A program made the translations under genes and the position numbers. Shown in pieces: positions 48,812-57,291 of a stretch of DNA of 64,000 nucleotides (position 1 is its first letter; the number at the start of each line of letters is the position of its first letter). The notes under the pieces are model-generated. The model worked only from the letters and a program-made list of their open reading frames with translations. It was not told the origin of the DNA and made no database searches. Origin of the DNA: Micromonospora sp. WMMD1128 (GTDB taxonomy: Bacteria; Actinomycetota; Actinomycetes; Mycobacteriales; Micromonosporaceae); NCBI RefSeq assembly GCF_027497235.1, contig NZ_CP114902.1, forward strand, positions 6,536,001 through 6,600,000, written 5' to 3'.

Positions 48812-50252
48812 GCAGCACACGGTGGCGTTGCCGATCGTCCGGCCCGGCCCCGCCGCGCCGCCGGCCCGCCGCTGGTACGGCCACACCCTGACCGCCCGCG
48901 CGGTGCTCGTCACCTGCGCGGTCGCGCTGGTGTCGGTGCTTGTCACCGCGCTGGTCGCGGTCCCGCTGGCGGTGCGCGGCGTGGAACGTCGGGACCAGGC
49001 CGCGCTTGCCGCGCAGGCCCGGCTCGCCGCCGACGTGCTGCGGGTCCGGGCGGTGCGCCAGCGCGACGGCGCCGGGGACCGGCTCATCCGGCAGCTCCGC
49101 CAGCAGCAGATCGAGGTGTACCTGCTCCGGGGCGGCCAGGTCGACCGGAGTGGGCTGCCCGCGCCGCTCGTCGCTCGGGTGGCCGCCGGCGGGAACGTCT
49201 CCGGCCGGCGGCTCGTCGACGGGGAACGCCGGCTGGTCGAGGCGCGGGCGCTGCCCGGCGGCGACGGGGTGGTGCTCACCCGGGCCGTCACCGCCGGCCC
49301 CTGGCGGCAGGTGCTGCGCGGGCTGTGGCTGCCGCTGTTGGCCGGCCTCGCCGCCGGGGCCGCCGCCGGGCTGCTGCTCGCCCGCAGGCTGGCCCGGCCG
49401 ATCCGGGTCGCGGCCGACGCCGCCGCCCGGCTGCGCGCCGGTGACCGGGCGGTTCGGGTGCCGGTCGAGCCGCCCGACGAGGTCGCCGATCTGGCGTACG
49501 CGCTCAACGGGCTGGCCGCCGCGCTCGCCACGAGCGAGGGGCGGCAGCGGGAGTTCCTGCTCTCCGTCTCGCACGAGTTGCGGACCCCGCTGACCGCGAT
49601 CCGCGGCTACGCCGAGGCGCTCGCCGACGGTGTCATCGGCGCGGACGCGGTCCCGGCGACCGGCCGGACCGTGCTCGCCGAGGCCGAGCATCTGGACCGG
49701 CTGGTGAGCGACCTGCTCGCGCTGGCCCGGCTGGAGGCCGCCGACTTCCCGCTCGAACCGGGTCCGGTGGACCTGACCCGGGTCGTCGCCGACGCCGAAC
49801 GCACCTGGTTCGACAGGTGCGCGGCGGTCGGGGTGCCGTTCCGGGTGGAGACGCCCGGCGCGCCGGTGCCGGCGTACACCGATCCGGGGCGGATCCGGCA
49901 GGTGGTGGACGGGCTGTTGGAGAACGCGCTGCGCGTCGTACCCCCGGGGTCGCCCGTGGTGCTCGCGGTCCGGCCGGCGGGCGGGGGCCCGGCGGCCGGC
50001 GGGGTCCTGGAGGTCCGCGACGGCGGGCCCGGCTTCACCGACGACGACCTGGCGGTGGCGTTCGAACGCGGCGCGCTGCACCAGCGGTACCGGGGGGTGC
50101 GCAAGGTGGGCAGCGGGCTCGGGCTGGCGCTCGCCGCCGGGCTGGTGCGCCGGTTGGGCGGCGACATCGCCGCCGGGCACGCCCCGGAGGGCGGCGCGGC
50201 CTTCGCCGTCCGGCTGCCCGCGGATCCTTACCTGGCCCGAACATCGGCCTGA
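48804..50252 (+). CDS. EnvZ-type sensor histidine kinase
   Basis: A 482-residue kinase. It has membrane segments at about 33-55 and 175-195, with an outer sensor of about 120 residues rich in Arg between them. HAMP (about 195-248) is followed by HisKA with phospho-acceptor His in LLSVSHELRTPLTAIRGYAE and a HATPase domain (LLENALRVVPPG, VRDGGPGF, VGSGLGLALAAG). ATG 48804 lies inside the regulator gene's last codons. The signal is unknown; the lipoprotein gene that follows may be a target. Confidence 0.94.
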   Translation: MREQHTVALPIVRPGPAAPPARRWYGHTLTARAVLVTCAVALVSVLVTALVAVPLAVRGVERRDQAALAAQARLAADVLRVRAVRQRDGAGDRLIRQLRQQQIEVYLLRGGQVDRSGLPAPLVARVAAGGNVSGRRLVDGERRLVEARALPGGDGVVLTRAVTAGPWRQVLRGLWLPLLAGLAAGAAAGLLLARRLARPIRVAADAAARLRAGDRAVRVPVEPPDEVADLAYALNGLAAALATSEGRQREFLLSVSHELRTPLTAIRGYAEALADGVIGADAVPATGRTVLAEAEHLDRLVSDLLALARLEAADFPLEPGPVDLTRVVADAERTWFDRCAAVGVPFRVETPGAPVPAYTDPGRIRQVVDGLLENALRVVPPGSPVVLAVRPAGGGPAAGGVLEVRDGGPGFTDDDLAVAFERGALHQRYRGVRKVGSGLGLALAAGLVRRLGGDIAAGHAPEGGAAFAVRLPADPYLARTSA

Positions 50253-50308
50253 CGCTGCGCGCGCGTCACCGGGGGATGCTGACGTCACCACCGACGAGAG
50301 GAACACCG

Positions 50309-50929
50309 ATGGCACGTCAGCGAATCGTCACCGGCGCCACCGCACTGCTCGCCGCCGCGGCGCTCGGCCTCGCCGGCTGCGGCGCGGCACAGTCCGGCGT
50401 CGACGCGGCGCAGTCCGGCGTCGGCGCGGCCGGGGAGAGCGCGGTCGAGGTGGCCGCCGCCATGGGCGTGGACGGACAGGCGCTGGCCGCGCTCGGCGTC
50501 GACCCGGCCGACCTGGACGTCGACCCCGTCGCGGCGCCCGCGCCGTCCGCCTCCGGCACGCCGGAGGCCGGACCGAAGCGCAAGGGGGACCGGGCCCAGG
50601 AGTGGCGCAAGCGGGGCCGGGCCCGGGTGCTGCTGCGGAAGAACACGCTGCACGGCGAGGTGGTGGTGCAGACCAAGGAGAAGGGTACGAAGACCGTCGC
50701 CGTGCAGCGCGGCGCGGTGACCGCGATCGACGCGACGTCGGTGACCGTGAAGTCCACCGACGGTTTCACCATGACCTGGACGTTCGACGAGAAGCTGCGG
50801 GTGGTCGAGCGCCGCGCCACGATTCGGTCGACCGACGTCAAGGTCGGCACGACGGTCGGGGTGGCCGGGACGAAGGAGGGCGACAAGGGGGTCGCCCGGC
50901 TCATCGTGGTGCCACTCAAGCAGAAGTAG
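50309..50929 (+). CDS. secreted lipoprotein with DUF5666-like domain
   Basis: A 206-residue exported protein. A signal sequence ends in the lipobox LGLAGC (Cys23), followed by the short repeat AAQSGVDAAQSGVGAAG and a charged linker. The C-terminal part (about 100-205) is beta-rich: TVAVQRGAVTAIDATSVTVK and TMTWTFDEKLRVVERR resemble DUF5666, an OB-like fold of unknown function. ATG 50309 with GAGAGGAA at a good distance. It lies 56 bp after the kinase gene and may be its output. Confidence 0.8.
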   Translation: MARQRIVTGATALLAAAALGLAGCGAAQSGVDAAQSGVGAAGESAVEVAAAMGVDGQALAALGVDPADLDVDPVAAPAPSASGTPEAGPKRKGDRAQEWRKRGRARVLLRKNTLHGEVVVQTKEKGTKTVAVQRGAVTAIDATSVTVKSTDGFTMTWTFDEKLRVVERRATIRSTDVKVGTTVGVAGTKEGDKGVARLIVVPLKQK

Positions 50930-50933
50930 GGTG

Positions 50934-50963
50934 GGCGGGCTGCTGTGACCTGACGAGCCCGCC
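50934..50963 (+). terminator. hairpin after the lipoprotein gene
   Basis: An 8-bp stem GGCGGGCT (50934-50941) with AGCCCGCC (50956-50963) and a 14-nt loop; weak compared with others in the window. Confidence 0.45.
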
Positions 50964-51008
50964 AGGCTACGCTAAGCCCCGACTTGCCATCGCCTCCGTG
51001 GAGAACCC

Positions 51009-51719
51009 GTGAAGCTCTCGATCCTCATGCCGGTCTACAACGAGGAAGAACGTATCGCGGATGCGCTCAAGCAGGCATTGGCGGTCGACTATCCGTGTGA
51101 GATCGAGCTCGTCGTCGTGGACGACGGCAGCCGGGACGGCACCGGCGAGGTGCTCGGCCGGGTCGACGACGCCCGGCTGCGGGTGATCACCCACCAGCGC
51201 AACGCCGGCAAGGGCGCGGCCATCAAGACCGCCGTGGACAGCGCCGAGGGCCAGTACATGGTCATCCTCGACGCCGACCTCGAATACGACCCGCAGGACA
51301 TCCCGCGCCTGCTGCAGCCGGTGCTCGACGGGCACGCCACCGTGGTCTACGGCAATCGCACCTTCGGCAGCCACAGCTCCTACAGTTTCTGGTACGTGAT
51401 GGGCAACAAGGGCGTCACGCTGGCCGCCAACATGCTCTACAACTCCTACATCGGCGACCTGGAGACCTGTTTCAAGCTGATGCCGTTGGAGCTCTACCGT
51501 TCGCTCCAGGTGCGCTCGCGGGGCTTCGGCATGGAGGCCGAGGTCACCGGCAAGCTGCTCCGCCAGCGCATCCGCCCCTACGAGGTGCCGATCAGCTACC
51601 GCGCCCGGGGTCGCGAGGAGGGCAAGAAGATCACCTGGAAGGACGGCGTCGAGGCGATCTGGATCCTGGCCCGCGAGCGCGCCCGGCGCCGCCCGGCCAA
51701 ACCCGCCGCCGTTCGCTGA
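51009..51719 (+). CDS. family 2 glycosyltransferase, dolichyl-phosphate mannosyltransferase-like
   Basis: A 236-residue soluble GT-A enzyme. KLSILMPVYNEEERIADALK begins the fold, the metal-binding motif is MVILDADLEYDPQD, and PISYRARGREEGKKITWKDG is the typical C-terminal signature of polyprenyl-phosphate hexose synthases. It would charge a polyprenyl phosphate or a related acceptor with a hexose. GTG 51009 has a GTGGAG site 6 nt away. Monocistronic, with a strong terminator behind it. Confidence 0.92.
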   Translation: MKLSILMPVYNEEERIADALKQALAVDYPCEIELVVVDDGSRDGTGEVLGRVDDARLRVITHQRNAGKGAAIKTAVDSAEGQYMVILDADLEYDPQDIPRLLQPVLDGHATVVYGNRTFGSHSSYSFWYVMGNKGVTLAANMLYNSYIGDLETCFKLMPLELYRSLQVRSRGFGMEAEVTGKLLRQRIRPYEVPISYRARGREEGKKITWKDGVEAIWILARERARRRPAKPAAVR

Positions 51720-51735
51720 CCCGCACGGCGACCTG

Positions 51736-51767
51736 AGGACCCCGCACCGCTCCCGGTGCGGGGTCCT
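51736..51767. terminator. strong bidirectional terminator hairpin
   Basis: A perfect 14-bp stem AGGACCCCGCACCG (51736-51749) with 51754-51767, loop CTCC, lies between the convergent glycosyltransferase and transketolase genes. The 23 bp GGTGCGGGG... at 51755 recur at 51782 with 2 mismatches, so the right arm is partly duplicated. Confidence 0.87.
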
Positions 51768-51807
51768 GTCGTGCCGGGAGCGGTGCGGGGTTCCGTCGTG
51801 CCGGCGG

Positions 51808-52698
51808 TCAGCCGGCCGGGGTGAGGAACGCGTCGACCGAGCGCCGCAGGCCGGTCGCGTCCAGGCCGTGCCAGCGGTCGTGGTCCTCCGGCGCGCCGTA
51901 GCGGCGCAACTCCGTCCGGCCCACGCCGAGGGAGAGCAGCCGGTGTGGCCGGTCGGCAAGCGCCTCCGCCACCACCCGGGCCGAGGTGCCGGCCAGGTAC
52001 GGCTCGACCAGGATCACCTCGGCGCCGGCAAGCGCCCGCAGCCCGGCGGTGTCGAACGGCCGCGGCCGGTGGGTGTAGGCGACCGTGACCGGCCGGTTGG
52101 CCACCGCGCGCAGCGCGGCGTCCAGCACCGGCCCGACCGCCACCAGCAGCGCCGCGCCCGGCCCGGCGTCGCGGACCACCCGCAGGCCACCCGCCTGCGG
52201 GTACGCGACCGCGTTGCGGGCGGTGGACAGTCGCAGGTACGCCGGGTCCCGCCCGCACACCACGTCGCGCAGCAGCGGGCGTACCTCGTCGGGGTGGCCG
52301 GGCACGTGCACGGTCCACCCGTCGAGCGTGTCGATCAGCGCCACATCGGCCGGCGCGAGGTGGGTGCGCCCGGCCGCCGCCCGGTCGTACGAGGCGCCGA
52401 TGCTCACCAGCACCGCACCGACGCCCTGGTGGTCGAGGTCCAGCTTGATCTGCTCGTACGCGCGCTCGACCAGGAACGGGGCGTAGCTGTGCACGATCGG
52501 CCGCTGCCCGGTCAACGCCAGCCCGCCGGCCACGCCGATCATGAGCTGTTCCCGGATCCCGACGTTCACCACCCGGTCCGGGTACCTGGTGGCGGCCGGG
52601 GCGAACGCGGCGGCGGAGATGTCCGCCAGCACGAGCACGCTCCGGGGGTCCGCAAGCACCTCCTCGGCGCTCGACACGAATACGTCCCGCATGGTCAT
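51808..52698 (-). CDS. transketolase C-terminal subunit
   Basis: A 296-residue protein that holds the pyrimidine-binding and C-terminal domains of a split transketolase. VNVGIREQLMIGVAGGLALTG carries the catalytic Glu that activates thiamine diphosphate, and IVHSYAPFLVERAYEQIKLD is characteristic. The C-terminal domain includes EVILVEPYLAGTS. ATG 52698 with GGGGAG site; the gene starts 4 bp after the N-terminal subunit gene ends. Split pairs of this type make or use unusual sugars in secondary metabolism, though pentose phosphate activity is also possible. Confidence 0.9.
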   Translation of the reverse strand: MTMRDVFVSSAEEVLADPRSVLVLADISAAAFAPAATRYPDRVVNVGIREQLMIGVAGGLALTGQRPIVHSYAPFLVERAYEQIKLDLDHQGVGAVLVSIGASYDRAAAGRTHLAPADVALIDTLDGWTVHVPGHPDEVRPLLRDVVCGRDPAYLRLSTARNAVAYPQAGGLRVVRDAGPGAALLVAVGPVLDAALRAVANRPVTVAYTHRPRPFDTAGLRALAGAEVILVEPYLAGTSARVVAEALADRPHRLLSLGVGRTELRRYGAPEDHDRWHGLDATGLRRSVDAFLTPAG

Positions 52699-52702
52699 GG
52701 CG

Positions 52703-53386
52703 TCACTCCCCGTCGGCGACGGCCGCGACGACGACGTGCGGCCGGTGGTGGTCGTGCCCGGTCAGGGCGGTGTGCAGGGCGTCGTGGTCACGGCCGTCGA
52801 CGGCGGCGCCGGTCCACCCGTTGACGGTGAACCGGCTCGCCGCGCCGCCCGGCCAGCCGTGCGTGGCGGAGCGGTTGTCCACCACGATCGCGGTCAGGTT
52901 GCCCAGCCCGGTCGCGCCCGCGTACGCGATCGCCTCGTGGTTGGCGCCCTCGTCCAGTTCGGCGTCGCCGAGCAGCACGTACACCCGGGGGTTGGTCCGT
53001 CCCTGGGCGCGCAGGCCGAGCGCGACGCCCACGCCCAGCCCGAGCCCGTGGCCGAGCGAGCCGGTACCCACCTCCACGCCGGGCACCAGCGTCCGGTCCG
53101 GATGGTCACCGAGCCGGCTCGCCGGGCCGCCCTGGTCGTCCAGCCACTCCGCAGGCACGAAACCCCGGGCGGCGAGCAGCGCGTAGTACCCGGCGACCGC
53201 GTGCCCCTTGGAGAGCAGGAACCGGTCCCGGTCGGGATCGTCCACGGTGGCCGGGGTGATCCGCAGCACCCGGTCGTAGAGGACCTGGAGCACGTCGAGC
53301 GTCGAGTACACGTTCGCGCCGAACTTGCGGCCGGCGCGCACCCGGTCCAGCAGCGTGGCCAACTCGGTGGCGGTGGTCGTCGTCAT
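52703..53386 (-). CDS. transketolase N-terminal subunit
   Basis: A 227-residue thiamine diphosphate-binding subunit. GDAELDEGANHEAIAYAG and LTAIVVDNRSATHGWP form the cofactor and Mg2+ motif; FLLSKGHAVAGYYALLAARG and GSLGHGLGLGVGVALG are transketolase signatures. It needs the next gene's product to form the active site. ATG 53386 with GAGG 8 nt upstream; the gene starts 46 bp from divergent soxR, so both promoters share this gap. Confidence 0.9.
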   Translation of the reverse strand: MTTTTATELATLLDRVRAGRKFGANVYSTLDVLQVLYDRVLRITPATVDDPDRDRFLLSKGHAVAGYYALLAARGFVPAEWLDDQGGPASRLGDHPDRTLVPGVEVGTGSLGHGLGLGVGVALGLRAQGRTNPRVYVLLGDAELDEGANHEAIAYAGATGLGNLTAIVVDNRSATHGWPGGAASRFTVNGWTGAAVDGRDHDALHTALTGHDHHRPHVVVAAVADGE

Positions 53387-53400
53387 GTCGATAGCCTCGA

Positions 53401-53423
53401 ACCTCAACCGAACTTCACCTCAA
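53401..53423. promoter_or_regulatory. direct repeats ACCTCAA in the soxR-transketolase gap
   Basis: ACCTCAA occurs at 53401-53407 and 53417-53423, 16 bp apart, between the divergent starts. CCTCAA is one half of the usual SoxR box (CCTCAA...TTGAGG), but here the halves are in direct order, so the site may be a degenerate SoxR operator or a coincidence. Confidence 0.3.
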
Positions 53424-53432
53424 GGTCCTGTG

Positions 53433-53876
53433 ATGCACGAGGCAACCCTGACCATCGGCCAGCTCGCCGATCGCAGTGGCGTGGCACCCTCCGCGCTGCG
53501 CTACTACGAGCGGCTCGGCCTGATCCACGCCGCGCGCACCGGCGGCAACCAGCGCCGCTACGCCCGCACCGAGCTGCGCCGGGTCGCCTTCATCCGGATC
53601 TCCCAGCAGGTCGGCGTGTCGCTCGATGAGATCCGGGAGGCGCTCGAATCGCTGCCCGCCGGGCGCACGCCCACCCCGGAAGACTGGGCCGCGCTCTCCC
53701 GGGCCTGGCGGGACCGGCTCGACGAGCGGATCCGGCTGCTCGGCAAACTCCGCGACGACCTGGACGGCTGCATCGGCTGCGGCTGCCTGTCGTTGCAGCG
53801 CTGCACGCTCTACAACCCCGGTGACTCGCTGGCCACCGAGGGCCCCGGCGCGCGTCTCGTGCTGCCCCGGGACTGA
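53433..53876 (+). CDS. soxR: redox-sensitive MerR-family regulator SoxR
   Basis: A 147-residue MerR-type dimer. N-terminal winged helix LTIGQLADRSGVAPSALRYYE (residues 6-26), a dimerisation helix, and the [2Fe-2S] ligand set CIGCGCLSLQRC (about 117-128) with all four cysteines, which marks SoxR. In actinomycetes SoxR responds to redox-active compounds and controls a few reductase and export genes. ATG 53433. The convergent quinone oxidoreductase gene ends 5 bp away and the transketolase pair is divergent, so both are possible targets. Confidence 0.95.
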   Translation: MHEATLTIGQLADRSGVAPSALRYYERLGLIHAARTGGNQRRYARTELRRVAFIRISQQVGVSLDEIREALESLPAGRTPTPEDWAALSRAWRDRLDERIRLLGKLRDDLDGCIGCGCLSLQRCTLYNPGDSLATEGPGARLVLPRD

Positions 53877-53880
53877 GGCG

Positions 53881-54855
53881 TCACCGCACCAGCAGCACCT
53901 TGCCCAGGTGGTCGTTGGTCTCCACCAGCCGGTGCGCGTCGGCGGCGTCCGCCATGTCGACCCGCGCGTGCACCACCGGCCGGACCTTTCCGGCCTCCAC
54001 CAGCGGCCACACCTGTTCGCGTACGCCCCGGGTGATCGCCGCCTTCTCGGCGAGCGGCCGGGAGCGCAACGCGGTCGCGTGCACCGAGGCCCGCTTCGCC
54101 AGCAGCATCCCGAGGTCGAGTTCGCCCTTCCGGCCGCCCTGCATGCCGATCACCACGAGCCGCCCGCCGGTCGCCAGCGCCGCCACGTTCCGCGGCAGGT
54201 AGGACGCGCCCATGATGTCCAGGATCACGTCCGCGCCGCGCCCGCCGGTCACCCGGCGTACCTCCTCGACGAAGTCCTGCTCCCGATAGTCGATGGTCTG
54301 CGCGGCGCCCAGCGCACGCAGCCGCTCGTGCTTCGCCGCCCGCGCGGTCACCACCACCGTGGCACCGAGCGCCACCCCGAGCTGGATCGCGAACGTGCCG
54401 ATGCCGCTGCCGCCGCCGTGCACAAGCAGCGTGTCCCCCTCCGCCAGCCCGGCCAGGTCCACCACGTTCGACCAGACCGTGCAGGCCACCTCCGGCAGCG
54501 CCGCCGCTTCCACCAGGTCAACCCCGGCCGGCACCGGCAGCAACTGCCCGGCCGGCACGGCCACCCGCTCGGCGTACCCGCCGCCGGCAAGCAACGCGCA
54601 GACCTCCTGGCCCACCGACCAGCCGGTCACGTCCGCGCCGAGCGCCCGGACCGTCCCCGAGCACTCCAACCCGGGGTACGCGGGCGCGCCCGGCGGCGGC
54701 GGATAGTGGCCCTGCCGTTGCAGCAGGTCGGCCCGGTTGACCGCGCTGGCCCGCACGTCGACGACCACCTCGCCGGGGCCGGGCTCGGGATCGGGGACCT
54801 CGGCCCAGACGAGCGCCTCGGGTCCGCCGGGTTCGCTGATCGTGATCGCACGCAT
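53881..54855 (-). CDS. NADPH:quinone oxidoreductase-like enzyme
   Basis: A 324-residue medium-chain reductase of the zinc-free quinone oxidoreductase/crotonase-like branch. GHYPPPPGAPAYPGLECSGT and YAERVAVPAGQLLPVPAGVD form the substrate side; the NADPH fold has LLVHGGGSGIGTFAIQLGVAL. It would reduce quinones or enones by hydride transfer. ATG 54855. It converges with soxR, whose regulon in related bacteria often includes such reductases; direct control is inference. Confidence 0.92.
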   Translation of the reverse strand: MRAITISEPGGPEALVWAEVPDPEPGPGEVVVDVRASAVNRADLLQRQGHYPPPPGAPAYPGLECSGTVRALGADVTGWSVGQEVCALLAGGGYAERVAVPAGQLLPVPAGVDLVEAAALPEVACTVWSNVVDLAGLAEGDTLLVHGGGSGIGTFAIQLGVALGATVVVTARAAKHERLRALGAAQTIDYREQDFVEEVRRVTGGRGADVILDIMGASYLPRNVAALATGGRLVVIGMQGGRKGELDLGMLLAKRASVHATALRSRPLAEKAAITRGVREQVWPLVEAGKVRPVVHARVDMADAADAHRLVETNDHLGKVLLVR

Positions 54856-54927
54856 GGCACAGTCTTACCCGATCCGCGGTTCATGGCAGACTAGGCGCGG
54901 TCGCGTACCCCGTGCGGGAGCGCGCCG

Positions 54928-55014
54928 GGAGGGTTCGCCTAGTGGCCGATGGCGCTGGTCTTGAAAACCGGTAAGGCAGCGATGTCTTCGTGGGTTCGAA
55001 TCCCACACCCTCCG
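54928..55014 (+). tRNA. tRNA-Ser (anticodon TGA)
   Basis: A class II tRNA of 87 nt. The acceptor stem pairs GGAGGGT (54928-54934) with ACCCTCC (55007-55013), with G55014 as discriminator. The anticodon arm has loop CTTGAAA, so the anticodon is TGA, and a long variable arm follows. The T-arm is GTGGG-TTCGAAT-CCCAC. CCA is not encoded. It reads UCA serine codons, rare in this genome. Confidence 0.95.
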
Positions 55015-55037
55015 CCCGCGACACCCAGGAGGCAGCG

Positions 55038-55715
55038 GTGACGGACGCGGCGGTGGCCGACGTGCTGGCCGAGCTGGCCGCGCTCGACGACCCGAAGGTT
55101 CGCGCGGTCAACGAGAAACACGGCGACGACCACGGGGTCAACCTGGGCCGGCTCCGCGCGCTCGCCAAGCGGCTGAAGACGCAGCAAGAGCTGGCCCGTG
55201 AGCTGTGGGCCACCGGGGACAGCGCGGCGCGGCTGCTGGCGCTGCTGATCTGCCGGCCGAAGGCGTACGGGCCGGACGAGTTGGACGCCATGCTTCGCGA
55301 GGCGCGCACGCCAAAGGTGCACGACTGGCTGGTCAACTACGTGGTGAAGAAGAGCCCGCACGCCGAGCCGCTGCGGGTGGCCTGGCTCGCCGACCCGGAT
55401 CCGGTGGTCGCGAGCGCCGGCTGGGCGCTGACCACGGAACGCGTGGCGCGAAGACCGGCCGGGCTCGACCTGCCCGGCCTGCTCGACGTCATCGAGGCGG
55501 AGATGCGGGACGCGCCGGACCGCCTCCAGTGGGCGATGAACCACTGCCTGGCCCAGATCGGGATCGAGCACGCGGCGCTGCGCGCCCGGGCGGTCGGCAT
55601 CGGGGAGCGCCTGGCGGTGCTCAAGGACTATCCGACGCCGCCGGGCTGCACGTCCCCGTACGCGCCGGTCTGGATCAGTGAGATGGTGCGCCGGCAGCAC
55701 GACAGCGGGGTATGA
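55038..55715 (+). CDS. AlkD-like DNA alkylation repair protein
   Basis: A 225-residue helical protein of the AlkD/HEAT-repeat DNA glycosylase family. [38 protein letters not shown] and [20 protein letters not shown] are typical, with Trp/Asp residues expected at the active site. AlkD removes bulky or cationic alkylpurines. GTG 55038 has an AGGAGG site 5 nt away. It begins 24 bp after the tRNA gene and may be read from the tRNA promoter. Confidence 0.85.
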   Translation: MTDAAVADVLAELAALDDPKVRAVNEKHGDDHGVNLGRLRALAKRLKTQQELARELWATGDSAARLLALLICRPKAYGPDELDAMLREARTPKVHDWLVNYVVKKSPHAEPLRVAWLADPDPVVASAGWALTTERVARRPAGLDLPGLLDVIEAEMRDAPDRLQWAMNHCLAQIGIEHAALRARAVGIGERLAVLKDYPTPPGCTSPYAPVWISEMVRRQHDSGV

Positions 55716-55761
55716 AGGGGCGCAGGACATTTTCCCGCGCACTTCGGAAGGACCCGTTTCG

Positions 55762-56295
55762 ATGACCCTGGAACGACCGATCGCCCCGGATCCGTACGAG
55801 CTGCTGCCGACCGTGCCGTCGTTCGACCTGACGAGCGACGACGTGCACAACGGCGAGCCGATGGACGCCCGGTACGCGCACGACAGCGCCGGCGGTGAGA
55901 ACGTCTCGCCGCACCTGTCCTGGTCGGGTTTCCCGGCGGAGACGAAGAGCTTCGTGGTGACCTGCTTCGACCCGGACGCCCCGACCGGCAGCGGCTTCTG
56001 GCACTGGGTGCTTGTGAACGTGCCCACCTCGGTCACCGAGCTGTCCACCTCGGTGCGGGAGGCCGACCTCGGCGGCGCGTTCAGCATCCGCAACGACTAC
56101 GGCGACACCGGCTACGGCGGTGCCGCGCCGCCGCCGGGGGACCGCCCGCACCGGTACGTCTTCGCGGTGCACGCGGTCGACGTGGAGCGCCTCGACGTGG
56201 GCCGGGAGGCCAGCCCGGCCTACGTCGGCTTCAACCTCGCGTTCCACACCCTGGCCCGAGCCGTGATCCGCCCCACGTACCAGCTCAAGGACTGA
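55762..56295 (+). CDS. YbhB/YbcL-family (PEBP) protein
   Basis: A 177-residue cytosolic phosphatidylethanolamine-binding-protein fold. [12 protein letters not shown] and [20 protein letters not shown] are the ligand-pocket signatures, and [20 protein letters not shown] completes it. Bacterial members have no well-defined role. ATG 55762 with GGAAGGA upstream; 46 bp after the AlkD-like gene, so possibly cotranscribed. Confidence 0.93.
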   Translation: MTLERPIAPDPYELLPTVPSFDLTSDDVHNGEPMDARYAHDSAGGENVSPHLSWSGFPAETKSFVVTCFDPDAPTGSGFWHWVLVNVPTSVTELSTSVREADLGGAFSIRNDYGDTGYGGAAPPPGDRPHRYVFAVHAVDVERLDVGREASPAYVGFNLAFHTLARAVIRPTYQLKD

Positions 56296-56386
56296 GGTGT
56301 AAGGCGGGGGCCCTTCTTAACAGGTAGGTGTTAAGAAGGGCCCCCGCCTATACCGGAAGCGTTAAGCGGGGCCCCCGCCTTACACC
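56296..56386. repeat. compound inverted repeat with alternative foldings
   Basis: A 20-bp perfect stem (56302-56321 with 56330-56349) competes with an 18-bp perfect outer stem (56296-56313 with 56369-56386). The block starts right after the PEBP stop and contains the stop codon of the convergent methyltransferase. Similar GGGGGCCC/TTAAGAAGGG blocks appear to be dispersed in Micromonospora. It probably ends transcription from both sides. Confidence 0.8.
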
Positions 56387-57084
56387 CGGGCCACCGCGAA
56401 CACGGACTGGCCGAACGGGGGGCGCAGCAGCTGCTCGGCGGCCTTGGTGGCGGGCAGCACCAGCGTGTCGTAGACCTTCACCATCGGGCCCTCCTTCGGC
56501 ATCAGCCGGAAGACCTTGGTGGCCATGAAGTAGCCGATCAGGCCGAGCGCGTTCGCGTAGTGGATCTTCTCGACGGTGAGCCCGGCCTCGGTCATCGCCG
56601 TGGCGAGCGTCTTCTTGGTGTAGCGCCGGACGTGCCCGGTGGCGATGTCCGCCGGGCCCATCGCGAACTGGAACGCCGGCACGATGATGATCACCGCGCC
56701 ACCGGGGCGGACCAGGTCGCGCATGCTGCGCAGCGCGCCCACGTGGTCGTCGATGTGTTCCAGCACGTTGTACGACACGGCGGCGCTGTAGTCGCCCCGC
56801 TCGGTGTGTGGCAGCAGCATCTGCCGGACCTCGATGCCGGGGTGCTGGGCCAGTCGTTCCTTGAGGTTGACGAGCCGGTCCGGGTCGGCTTCGGTGGCGG
56901 TGAGCCGGGGGATGCGCTCGATCCATTCGAGGGCGTAGTCGCCCAGGCCGCTGCCGATCTCGATGGGGTTGTCACCGAGGTAGGGCACGGCCAGCTCGAC
57001 GAACCAGCGGCGGTGGTTGACGGCTGTGGCCAGCCCTTCGAGCACCTCCGCCTGGACGCGCTGATCCCCAGTGATTTCTGCCAT
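56380..57084 (-). CDS. class I SAM-dependent methyltransferase
   Basis: A 234-residue methyltransferase (Methyltransf_11/23 type). The SAM motif is PIEIGSGLGDYALEW, the acidic motif TEADPDRLVNL, and SYNVLEHIDDHVGAL the third motif; RPGGAVIIIVPAF follows. Such enzymes often modify sugars or lipids. ATG 57084 is chosen by a GAGGAAT site 8 nt away. It diverges from the GT-C-like gene, which suggests a common glycan context. Confidence 0.9.
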   Translation of the reverse strand: MAEITGDQRVQAEVLEGLATAVNHRRWFVELAVPYLGDNPIEIGSGLGDYALEWIERIPRLTATEADPDRLVNLKERLAQHPGIEVRQMLLPHTERGDYSAAVSYNVLEHIDDHVGALRSMRDLVRPGGAVIIIVPAFQFAMGPADIATGHVRRYTKKTLATAMTEAGLTVEKIHYANALGLIGYFMATKVFRLMPKEGPMVKVYDTLVLPATKAAEQLLRPPFGQSVFAVARV

Positions 57085-57291
57085 GCGTCGATTCCTCACG
57101 ATATTCCTGACCCGCGCCTGGACCGTCAGAGTCAACCATCTGGATGGCTGAGGGGAAAATCGGGACACCGGGGGTGGCCGAATGCGGTCGGGTGGGGCAC
57201 GTGATCGGCGGTCGGCGAACTCGGCACATAGTACGTGAGTCCCCGAAAAATGTCACGGGGCCGTCATAATCCGACTACGCTCTGAATTGAT

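Noticed and set aside
54928..55014. tRNA-Ser as an integration site
   Set aside because: No integrase gene, no repeated 3' tRNA end and no foreign-looking genes follow it.
57085..57291. Possible riboswitch upstream of the GT-C-like gene
   Set aside because: The leader implied by the nearest -10 box is only a few nucleotides long, and no known riboswitch core could be recognised.
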